From assembly GCA_902773035.1 (NCBI GenBank), contig CACYDB010000117.1, forward strand, positions 1-7,211: 7,211 nt of DNA, given 5' to 3'. The DNA comes from an uncultured Ruminococcus sp. Lineage in GTDB: Bacteria > Bacillota > Clostridia > Oscillospirales > Acutalibacteraceae. The notes below the pieces were generated by a model. The model was not told where the DNA came from. It worked only from the letters and a program-made list of their open reading frames with translations, and did not search any database. Shown here piece by piece: positions 1 through 5,414 of this stretch. How positions within the stretch are numbered: the stretch's first letter is position 1; each line of letters opens with the position of its first letter. The translations under genes and the position numbers were made by a program.

Positions 1-1
1 G

Positions 2-796
2 AGAGCCGCTCAGAGAGCGACATTCTGGGAGACCTGCGAGGTTGGCAAGCACTACAAGGGCGTTGTTAAGTCAATCACAAGCTACGGTGCTTTCGTAGAT
101 CTCGGCGGAGTATTCGGAATGATCCATATTTCCGAGCTCAGCTGGACTCACATCAAGAATCCCTCAGAGGTTGTTAACATCGGCGACGAGGTTGACGTAT
201 ACATCAAGGACATCAACGAGGAGACAAAGAAAATCTCCCTCGGCTACAAGGATCCCGACGCTAATCCGTGGGAAATCCTTCGCCGTGACTTCCCTGTTGA
301 CACAGTTGTTGACGCTACGATCGTAGGTCTTACAACCTTCGGCGCGTTCGCCAACGTTATCCCCGGTATCGACGGACTTATCCACATTTCTCAGATTGCC
401 AACAAGAGAATCGACAAGCCTGAGGATGTTCTCAAGATCGGCGAGACCGTTAAGGCTAAGATCATCGCTATCGACTTCGACAAGAAGCGCGTAAGCCTTT
501 CGATCCGCGCTCTCCTTCCCGCAGAGGAAGCTCAGGCTCCCAAGGCTGAGGCTCCCGCTGAGGATGAGGTAGTTGCTTCAACCGAGGACGAGGTTGTAGT
601 AGCTTCAACAGAGACTCCCGTTGAGGAACCCGCTAAAGAAAAAGTTGAAGAAATCAAAGAAGAAGTAAAAGAAAAAGTCGAAGAGATCAAGGAAAAGGTT
701 GAAGATGTTAAAGAAGAAGTAAAAGCGAAGGTCGAAGAAGTTAAGGAAAAGGTCAAAGAGAAGGCTGAAGAAGCTGCCTCCGAGACAGAAGAATAA
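2..796 (+). CDS. rpsA: Ribosomal protein S1-type RNA-binding protein, C-terminal part (5' end outside window)
   Basis: The frame is open from base 2 and ends at TAA 794-796, giving 264 visible residues; the true start lies upstream. Two S1 (OB-fold) domains follow each other. The first, about residues 15-86, has GVVKSITSYGAFVDLGG, HISELSW and ISLGYK. The second, about 100-172, has TTFGAFANV, GIDGLIHISQI and VSLSIR. Both carry the GAF and HIS signature of S1 domains that contact single-stranded RNA, as in S1 bringing mRNA to the 30S subunit. After residue 173 comes an Ala/Pro/Glu linker with a doubled DEVVASTE/DEVVVASTE unit, then about 50 residues of almost only Lys, Glu and Val/Ile. Clostridial S1 usually has four S1 domains and is often fused behind IspH (HMBPP reductase); whether IspH is present here cannot be seen. 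Any other S1-repeat protein is a less likely reading. Family is secure, exact name fairly so. Confidence 0.88.
   Translation, partial: RAAQRATFWETCEVGKHYKGVVKSITSYGAFVDLGGVFGMIHISELSWTHIKNPSEVVNIGDEVDVYIKDINEETKKISLGYKDPDANPWEILRRDFPVDTVVDATIVGLTTFGAFANVIPGIDGLIHISQIANKRIDKPEDVLKIGETVKAKIIAIDFDKKRVSLSIRALLPAEEAQAPKAEAPAEDEVVASTEDEVVVASTETPVEEPAKEKVEEIKEEVKEKVEEIKEKVEDVKEEVKAKVEEVKEKVKEKAEEAASETEE
635..784 (+). repeat. Lys/Glu 11-residue repeats encoding the S1 protein tail
   Basis: In-frame repeats read KEKVEEIKEEV, KEKVEEIKEKV, a 7-residue unit EDVKEEV, KAKVEEVKEKV, and a degenerate KEKAEEAASE. The 11-11-7-11 spacing, with Val/Ile at regular places among charges, predicts a long amphipathic or coiled-coil helix. 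At DNA level a 16-base unit (656-671) returns exactly at 710-725, 54 bases (18 codons) later, which suggests growth by duplication. Codons change to AAA/GAA here, whereas the S1 domains mostly use AAG/GAG. Confidence 0.8.
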
Positions 797-810
797 TCAC
801 TCAAATAACA

Positions 811-846
811 TCGGGCAGATAGGTTGATCCTATCTGCCCGATTTAT
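811..846. terminator. Bidirectional intrinsic terminator between convergent genes
   Basis: A perfect 13-bp stem (811-823 with 829-841, TCGGGCAGATAGG) closes on the 5-base loop TTGAT. On the + strand it is followed by the T-rich TTTATCATTT, and on the minus strand by TGTTATTTGA. It lies 14 bases after the S1 stop and 10 bases past the thioesterase stop, so it most likely ends both transcripts. The T tracts are interrupted, so efficiency is uncertain. Confidence 0.85.
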
Positions 847-856
847 CATTTAAGCC

Positions 857-1261
857 TTATTTGATTAATTTAAAGCCCGTGCCGACAAACTGAGCTATAT
901 CCCTGCCCGTATTGTCCACAACGTCAATGTTGTAAACGCAGCTTGACCTGCCGTCCTTTTTGCATACAGCTGTGGCGATAAGCGTATCGCCCTTAGCCGT
1001 ACTCAGAAAATTACAGCTTACCTGCTGAGCGACAGTCGGCATATGAGTATTGTTGGCGGCGGCGGAGAGAGCCAGATCTGCCAGAGTGAATATCGCTCCG
1101 CCCATAACGCCTCCTACGGCGTTTAAGTGGTTGGGCGTGATTTTCATACTGCATTTGGAAAATCCTTCGCCGATTTCCTCAATAAATATTCCGCTGTTCA
1201 TTGCGTAGAGGTCGTCCTTAAAAAACTCCCTCGCGGCTTTTGCGTCCTTAAAATTACCCAT
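857..1261 (-). CDS. PaaI-family hotdog-fold thioesterase
   Basis: A 134-residue protein, the usual length for a single-domain hotdog thioesterase that hydrolyses acyl-CoA or related thioesters in the cytoplasm. The core motif at residues 45-62, HLNAVGGVMGGAIFTLAD, matches the PaaI/YbgC-like pattern N-x-x-G-x-x-H-G-G-x-x-x-x-L-A-D. Asp62 is at the place of the catalytic Asp of PaaI, but the His before GG is Met53 here. The chain ends with the typical last strand, QFVGTGFKLIK. I place the start at 1261 because AGAAAGGA sits 9 bases upstream; an in-frame ATG at 1297 has no ribosome binding site. It follows the rRNA methyltransferase gene after 56 bases on the same strand, probably as the second gene of that transcript. 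Substrate cannot be told; a phenylacetate pathway role is not implied, as none of its genes are here. Confidence 0.85.
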   Translation of the reverse strand: MGNFKDAKAAREFFKDDLYAMNSGIFIEEIGEGFSKCSMKITPNHLNAVGGVMGGAIFTLADLALSAAANNTHMPTVAQQVSCNFLSTAKGDTLIATAVCKKDGRSSCVYNIDVVDNTGRDIAQFVGTGFKLIK

Positions 1262-1270
1262 ATTAAAAAT

Positions 1271-1278
1271 TCCTTTCT
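1271..1278 (-). promoter_or_regulatory. Ribosome binding site that decides the thioesterase start
   Basis: On the minus strand AGAAAGGA lies 9 bases before the ATG at 1261. The upstream in-frame ATG at 1297 is preceded by GCGGACAATTGTAA, with no Shine-Dalgarno match, so the shorter protein is preferred. Confidence 0.75.
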
Positions 1279-1317
1279 GTATACCGTTCGCTGACATTTA
1301 CAATTGTCCGCGACGCT

Positions 1318-2466
1318 TTATTTCTTTGTTAACAATACTACGCACTCCACGTGCTCGGTGTGGGGGAACATATCGACAGGCTGGATCTTCCTGACCTTGT
1401 ATCCGTTCTTTGAGAGATACATCAGATCCCTCGCGAGAGTCTCGGGATTGCAGGAGACGTAGACGACCTTCTTCGGCGACAGCGTTACGACGGATCGCAG
1501 AAACTTTATGTCGCTGCCCGCCCGCGGCGGATCCATAATCACAACGTCAGCCTTTAAGCCCTCGGAGGCTATGTCCACCATATATTTTCCCGCGTCGGCG
1601 CATACAAAGTTTATATTCTCAACGCCGTTGATCGAGGCGTTCTTACGCGCGTCACGAACAGCGTCCTTGTTGAGCTCTACGCCGATAACCTGACCCGCGT
1701 ATTTGCTCGCGATAATTCCGATAGTGCCCGTGCCGCAGTATGCGTCGATTACAATATCGCTCTTCTGAATATCCGCGAACTCCATAGCCTTGTTGTACAG
1801 TACCTCGGTCTGAACGGGATTGATCTGATAGAACGACTTCGGCGAAATCGTAAACGTGTAGCCGCAGAGCTGTTCTCTGATAACGCCCTTGCCGTACAGC
1901 ACAATGCTTTTATCGCCGAGCACGAGGCTTGTTCTTTTATTATTTATGTTCTGTATGATCGTCGTGATGTCGGGATGACGCTCCAGCAGCGCGTTTACAA
2001 AGCTCCTGCGCGACTTGAACTCCTCCGTGCCCGTAACGAGCACAACCATAATCTCGCCGCTCGTAAAGCCGCGTTTTACCAGAACGTGCCTGATAAAGCC
2101 CGTCATTCTGTTTTCGTCAAAGGTTTTGAGCTTAAAGCTTTTGATGAGCTTGCGGACAGTAACGATAATCTCGTCAGCCTTTTTATCCTCGATCAAGCAC
2201 TCGTCAACAGGCACGATCCTGTGGGTAGAGCTCTGATATACGCCTGAGATTATTCTGTTCTGCTTATCTCTGCCGAAAGCCGCCTGAACCTTGTTGCGAT
2301 AATGATAGGGGTTCTCCATGCCGATGATGTTTTCAACGTGGTGAAATCTTCCGACAAGCCTGACGACCTTTTTCATCTTGAAGTCGAGCTGGTCTTCATA
2401 TTCAAGGTTATGGATCTGACATCCTCCGCATTTTTTGTAATGCGGACATTTTTTTATATTCTTCAT
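1318..2466 (-). CDS. rlmD: 23S rRNA (uracil-5-)-methyltransferase, RlmD/RumA/TrmA family
   Basis: A 382-residue SAM-dependent RNA m5U methyltransferase. Cys7, Cys13 and Cys16 (CPHYKKCGGC) with Cys90 (VDEC) fit the four ligands of the [4Fe-4S] cluster of RumA-type enzymes. The SAM-binding loop is DAYCGTGTIG (241-250), with GVELN (262-266) as the ribose-binding strand. DPPR (312-315) follows. SCNPETLARD (338-347) holds the nucleophile Cys339, and HTEHVE (369-374) holds the general base Glu374. Iron-sulfur and catalytic residues are therefore all present. The protein begins only six residues before the first cluster Cys, so the N-terminal TRAM RNA-binding domain found in E. coli RlmD (433 aa) and most Firmicute paralogues is missing. 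Which uridine (U747, U1939 or both, by E. coli numbering) is modified cannot be read from sequence. The ATG at 2466 has a weak GAAGG site. It runs divergently from the dehydratase operon and upstream of the thioesterase. Confidence 0.9.
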   Translation of the reverse strand: MKNIKKCPHYKKCGGCQIHNLEYEDQLDFKMKKVVRLVGRFHHVENIIGMENPYHYRNKVQAAFGRDKQNRIISGVYQSSTHRIVPVDECLIEDKKADEIIVTVRKLIKSFKLKTFDENRMTGFIRHVLVKRGFTSGEIMVVLVTGTEEFKSRRSFVNALLERHPDITTIIQNINNKRTSLVLGDKSIVLYGKGVIREQLCGYTFTISPKSFYQINPVQTEVLYNKAMEFADIQKSDIVIDAYCGTGTIGIIASKYAGQVIGVELNKDAVRDARKNASINGVENINFVCADAGKYMVDIASEGLKADVVIMDPPRAGSDIKFLRSVVTLSPKKVVYVSCNPETLARDLMYLSKNGYKVRKIQPVDMFPHTEHVECVVLLTKK

Positions 2467-2544
2467 TTTCTACCTTCATTAATGGATTTACCCGTATATT
2501 TTATCATAATAAACAACTAAATTCCACCCTAATTGAAAAAAATC

Positions 2545-2573
2545 TTGATTTATCGTCTGAAATGTAATAGAAT
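2545..2573 (+). promoter_or_regulatory. Sigma-A-type promoter of the ilvA-ridA-rubredoxin operon
   Basis: TTGATT (2545-2550) is separated by exactly 17 bases from TAGAAT (2568-2573), each one or two mismatches from consensus. The predicted transcription start is near 2580, leaving about 20 bases before the ATG at 2600. No T-box, attenuator or hairpin fits in that leader, so regulation by leader attenuation is not suggested. Confidence 0.7.
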
Positions 2574-2586
2574 AGTAGGGTATGAA

Positions 2587-2595
2587 AGAAGATGA
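2587..2595 (+). promoter_or_regulatory. Ribosome binding site that decides the ilvA start
   Basis: AGAAGATGA matches the full-length Shine-Dalgarno AGGAGGTGA at seven of nine bases and ends 4 bases before the ATG at 2600. The in-frame ATG at 2582 lies only about 2 bases after the predicted transcription start and could be used only in leaderless fashion. Confidence 0.5.
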
Positions 2596-2599
2596 TACA

Positions 2600-3790
2600 A
2601 TGTTAACACTGGACAAAATCTACCACGCTTCAAAGGTGCTCAAGGATGTGATCCATCCGACTACTATCGTCAGAGCTTCCGCGATCGACGTGGACTGCAA
2701 TCTTTACCTCAAGCCCGAGTGCTTACAGCTCACAGGCTCGTTTAAGCTCAGAGGCTCAGGCTACAAGATCTCACAGCTTACCGACGAGGAAAAGGCTCGC
2801 GGCGTAATCGCCTGCTCGGCGGGAAATCACGCTCAGGGCGTAGCGCTCGCGGCTACAAAGTACGGCATCAAGTCGCTGATTTGCCTGCCAGACGGCGCTC
2901 CTATTTCAAAGGTCGAGGCTACCAAGGGCTTCGGCGCCGAGGTATGTATGGTCAAGGGCGTTTACGACGACGCCTACAACGAGGCTTGCAGACTCCGCGA
3001 CAAGCACAACTACACCTTTATCCACCCGTTTGATGATGAAAACGTAATCGCGGGTCAGGGTACGATCGGTCTCGAAATTATGAACGAGATGAACGACGTT
3101 GACGCGGTTGTCGTAGCGATCGGCGGCGGCGGACTTATCTCAGGCGTTGCCTGCGCGATAAAGAGTCTCAATCCCGACGTAAAGGTATACGGCGTTCAGG
3201 CTGAGGGCGCGGCTTCGATGTATGAGTCAATCAAAAAGGGCGAGATCACCACGCTTGACAGGGCGAGCACTATCGCCGACGGTATTCAGGTCAAGAGACC
3301 CGGAGACCTCACCTTTGAATATGTTAAGAAATACGTTGACGAGGTTGTAACAGTCAGCGAGGACGAGATCTCCGCGGCTATTCTGGCGCTGATCGAAAAG
3401 CAGAAGATGGTCGCCGAGGGCGCCGGAGCGGCTCCTCTCGCGGCTGTAATGGCAGGCAAGCTTCCCGTTAAGGGCAAGAAGGTAGTCTGCGTTGTATCAG
3501 GCGGTAATATTGACGTTACGATCCTCAACCGTGTAATCAAGCGAGGCCTCATTTCCTCGGGACGTCAGCAGACGCTCTGTATTCAGCTTGACGACAAGCC
3601 GGGTCAGCTCCTCGGAGTTTCCGAGATCATCGCTAACCACGGCGCGAATGTTATCAGCATCCACCATGAGCGCGCGAGCGAGGGTGAAATCACCGATTGT
3701 ATCCTCCGCATTGTGCTCGAGACGAGGAACTTTGACCACGTAAAAGAGATTTCAAACGCGCTGAGAAAAGCGGGTTTCAGATTAGTATAA
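2600..3790 (+). CDS. ilvA: Threonine ammonia-lyase (threonine/serine dehydratase) with C-terminal ACT domain
   Basis: A 396-residue PLP enzyme that converts threonine to 2-oxobutanoate and ammonia (EC 4.3.1.19), and usually serine to pyruvate. The PLP lysine is Lys49 in TGSFKLRG. SAGNHAQG (73-80) binds the substrate carboxylate, GGGGLISG (175-182) the PLP phosphate, and SGGN (300-303) the pyridine ring. From about 323 on lies one ACT domain (LCIQLDDKPGQLLGVSEII and following), the regulatory fold that binds amino acids or related effectors. The architecture is the short, single-ACT-domain type of about 400 aa (sometimes called tdcB), not the 514-aa E. coli IlvA with two ACT-like lobes; whether the role is isoleucine synthesis or threonine breakdown is open. 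No other isoleucine gene is in view. It is the first gene of an operon; the ridA ribosome binding site overlaps its stop codon. An alternative ATG at 2582 would add six residues. Confidence 0.92.
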   Translation: MLTLDKIYHASKVLKDVIHPTTIVRASAIDVDCNLYLKPECLQLTGSFKLRGSGYKISQLTDEEKARGVIACSAGNHAQGVALAATKYGIKSLICLPDGAPISKVEATKGFGAEVCMVKGVYDDAYNEACRLRDKHNYTFIHPFDDENVIAGQGTIGLEIMNEMNDVDAVVVAIGGGGLISGVACAIKSLNPDVKVYGVQAEGAASMYESIKKGEITTLDRASTIADGIQVKRPGDLTFEYVKKYVDEVVTVSEDEISAAILALIEKQKMVAEGAGAAPLAAVMAGKLPVKGKKVVCVVSGGNIDVTILNRVIKRGLISSGRQQTLCIQLDDKPGQLLGVSEIIANHGANVISIHHERASEGEITDCILRIVLETRNFDHVKEISNALRKAGFRLV

Positions 3791-3802
3791 GGAGAAAAAA
3801 CT

Positions 3803-4174
3803 ATGAATAAAATCCATACAAACAACGCTCCCGAGGCAATCGGACCGTACAGCCAGGCGGTAGTTACGGGCGGACTGGTATTCACATCGGGACAGATCGC
3901 TATCAATCCCGCGACAAGTCAGATTGAAGCGGATACGATCGAAGGTCAGACCGAGCAGGTCTGCGAAAACCTCAAAAATGTTCTTGAAGCCGCGGGCTCA
4001 TCGCTCGACAAGGCGGTCAAAACCGTATGCTTTTTGGCTGATATGAACGATTTTGCTTCTTTTAACGAAATATACGGCAAGTATTTCACCTCTAAGCCCG
4101 CGCGATCCTGCGTAGCGGTCAAGACGCTCCCCAAGAACGTACTTGTTGAGGTAGACGTTATTGCCGAAGTATAA
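3803..4174 (+). CDS. ridA: RidA family reactive enamine/imine deaminase
   Basis: A 123-residue protein with the full YjgF/YER057c/UK114 fold length. Conserved features are APEAIGPYSQAV (9-20), FTSGQIAI (27-34), and PARSCVAVKTLP (99-110) with Arg101, the residue that fixes the substrate carboxylate, and then VEVDVIA (115-121) with Glu116. RidA hydrolyses 2-aminoacrylate/2-iminopropanoate and 2-iminobutanoate, the unstable products released by PLP dehydratases, to pyruvate and 2-oxobutanoate. Its place directly behind the dehydratase therefore makes biochemical sense. The gap is 12 bases, and the start is fixed by TAAGGAGAAAAAACTATG, in which the ilvA stop codon runs into the AGGAG site; translational coupling is likely. 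The Arg marks it as the true RidA group and not the Rid1-7 types that lack it. Confidence 0.93.
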   Translation: MNKIHTNNAPEAIGPYSQAVVTGGLVFTSGQIAINPATSQIEADTIEGQTEQVCENLKNVLEAAGSSLDKAVKTVCFLADMNDFASFNEIYGKYFTSKPARSCVAVKTLPKNVLVEVDVIAEV

Positions 4175-4207
4175 CGCTTTTGCGAATCTAAAGAAAGGAG
4201 AAACGTT

Positions 4208-4363
4208 ATGAAATACGTATGCGATGTATGCGGCTGGGAATATGACGAGGAGCTCGGCGCTGAGGAGTACGGTATTGCCCCCGGCACTAAGTTCGAGGAT
4301 TTACCGGACGACTTTGAGTGTCCTCTCTGCGGAGTTGGCAAGGACAGCTTTTCACAGGCATAA
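4208..4363 (+). CDS. Rubredoxin
   Basis: A small 51-residue protein, MKYVCDVCGW at the start and ECPLCGVGKDSF near the end. Cys5, Cys8, Cys38 and Cys41 form two CxxC(G) knuckles that bind a single iron. The middle IAPGTKFEDLPDDFECPLCG is the classic rubredoxin core. The length (50-55 aa) and the Tyr/Trp/Phe pattern are normal. Rubredoxins carry single electrons in anaerobes, often to rubrerythrin, superoxide reductase or flavoproteins in oxygen and peroxide defence. A clear AGAAAGGAG site lies 6 bases before the ATG. It follows ridA after 33 bases without a terminator between, so it is probably the last gene of the ilvA-ridA transcript, and a hairpin follows it. No redox partner is encoded in view. 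Acidic residues at 13-20 (DEELGAEE) are as expected. Confidence 0.95.
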   Translation: MKYVCDVCGWEYDEELGAEEYGIAPGTKFEDLPDDFECPLCGVGKDSFSQA

Positions 4364-4372
4364 TAAGATAAA

Positions 4373-5287
4373 CTAAAGCCGTCGCTTTATGCGGCGGCTT
4401 TTTCCCGTGATAATAACGGCGGGTACGGCGGCGAGTAAATTAAACGCCGTGTGAATTGAGGCTATGTCAAACGGACTTACGGCAAAGTCGAGATCAATTA
4501 TAATTCTGATTACGAAATATAACACCCCTGACAGCAGCGCTCCGAGGATATTGAACAGGAGATGGGCGAGGGGGATTTTCTTTGCGTTTTTACCTGCGCC
4601 CACAGCGGCTATAAGCGCCGTTGAGCAGGTTCCGATATTCTGACCGATGATGATCGGAATCGCCGCGTCAGCGGTTACGGAGCCTGTTTTCGCCAAAGCC
4701 TGCAAAATTCCTACGGACGCTGATGAGCTCTGTATCACACCTGTCACGACAAGCCCCGATATAAAGCACGTGAACGGATCGTCAAGCCTCTCAAAGCTCT
4801 TTTCGTCAATCAGCGGCGCGACGGCGGCGCTCATATTTTCCATCCCCGCGATAATCAGCGAAAAGCCCGACAATATGACTCCGAGTTTTCTGATTTTATT
4901 ATTCCTGACAAGAATAATAATCAGACTCCCGAATAATATCAGGATGGGGTAGAGGGTCGCGATACTAACCGAGCCCTCACCGCAGACCGCGATTATCCAC
5001 GCTGTCGCCGAGGTGCCGATATTCGAGCCGATAACAATTCCTGCGGCGTCGCCGACACCGATTATTTCTGCGTCAACAAGCCCCGTGAGCATAACGGTCA
5101 CTGACGACGAGCTCTGCAAAAGCGCCGTAACCGCGCAGCCCGTTACAGCGCCCTTTAAGACGGTACCGCAGGAGCGTGCCAGTACGCTTCTTAATTTACC
5201 CTCGCAAAGCTCACGCAAGCCCATCTCCGTCACTGTCATTCCGAAGAGCAGGAATCCGAGTCCGCCCAAAAACATAAGTAATCTCAT
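4373..5287 (-). CDS. Na+/phosphate cotransporter family protein (short form without PhoU domain)
   Basis: A 304-residue membrane protein of the Na/Pi-cotransporter II (NptA/YjbB) family, expected to move phosphate with sodium across the inner membrane. Two inverted-repeat halves are visible. Each has the family's QSSS signature (QSSSS 58-62, QSSSA 186-190), a nearby glycine motif (GSNIGT 87-92, GQNIGT 215-220) and an H-x-x-F-N helix (AHLLFN 241-246 and IHTAFN 279-284, both after the second repeat). About eight hydrophobic segments can be counted. The N-terminus LLMFLGGLGFLLFGM matches the usual first helix, so the start is likely complete. It ends in a basic tail, KSRRIKRRL, and lacks the PhoU-like C-terminal domain of the approximately 540-aa relatives. 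The ATG at 5287 is preceded by GGTGAT, matching the 3' half of the full Shine-Dalgarno. Its upstream neighbour on the same strand ends in a strong terminator, so it is probably transcribed alone. The transported ion is inferred from family only. Confidence 0.87.
   Translation of the reverse strand: MRLLMFLGGLGFLLFGMTVTEMGLRELCEGKLRSVLARSCGTVLKGAVTGCAVTALLQSSSSVTVMLTGLVDAEIIGVGDAAGIVIGSNIGTSATAWIIAVCGEGSVSIATLYPILILFGSLIIILVRNNKIRKLGVILSGFSLIIAGMENMSAAVAPLIDEKSFERLDDPFTCFISGLVVTGVIQSSSASVGILQALAKTGSVTADAAIPIIIGQNIGTCSTALIAAVGAGKNAKKIPLAHLLFNILGALLSGVLYFVIRIIIDLDFAVSPFDIASIHTAFNLLAAVPAVIITGKSRRIKRRL
4375..4403 (+). terminator. Terminator of the ilvA-ridA-rubredoxin operon, inside the 3' end of the convergent gene
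   Basis: An 11-bp stem (4375-4385 with 4391-4401, AAAGCCGTCGC/GCGGCGGCTTT) contains one G-U wobble, has the loop TTTAT and is followed by T's to 4403. It starts 11 bases after the rubredoxin stop. The same bases encode about the last nine codons of the Na/Pi cotransporter on the minus strand, including SRRIKRRL and the TAG stop. Read from the minus strand, the wobble becomes an A-C mismatch and the T tract (TTTAG) is poor, so it should work mainly in the + direction. Confidence 0.82.
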
Positions 5288-5353
5288 ACAATCACCAAAA
5301 GATTATATGAGCCTTTAAGGTTTTATATTTCTTTATCAAACTAACCGTTAACC

Positions 5354-5385
5354 AAAAAAATCAGGCAGAGAAGCTCTGCCTGATT
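5354..5385 (-). terminator. Intrinsic terminator of the secreted Ig-like protein gene
   Basis: Read on the minus strand, a perfect 12-bp stem (AATCAGGCAGAG paired with CTCTGCCTGATT, 5359-5370 and 5374-5385, 3-base loop) runs into a tract of seven T's (5354-5360). It lies 29 bases past the stop at 5415 and separates that gene from the transporter downstream. Confidence 0.9.
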
Positions 5386-5414
5386 AATTCTTCATATTCG
5401 ATATATTGGATAGT

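Noticed and set aside
532..849. Long minus-strand frame opposite the S1 tail.
   Set aside because: Ser/Thr/Phe low-complexity mirror of the GAA/AAA-rich repeats, running through the terminator; no ribosome binding site or family pattern.
1262..1297. 12-residue N-terminal extension of the thioesterase from ATG 1297.
   Set aside because: No ribosome binding site before 1297; a strong AGAAAGGA sits properly before 1261, and the homologous fold does not need the extra residues.
2481..2515. Minus-strand -10-like sequences (TATGAT, TAAAAT) before the methyltransferase gene.
   Set aside because: A promoter must exist near here, but no -35 better than three of six matches is found at proper spacing, so I did not place it.
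5302..5307. TATAAT on the minus strand just before the Na/Pi transporter gene.
   Set aside because: A perfect -10, but no acceptable -35 at 16-18 bases, and its start point would fall within the ribosome binding site. Transporter promoter left unassigned.
4647..5318. Two plus-strand frames of about 101 codons opposite the transporter.
   Set aside because: They overlap a membrane protein with clear family motifs (QSSS, NIGT) on the other strand and show no features of their own.
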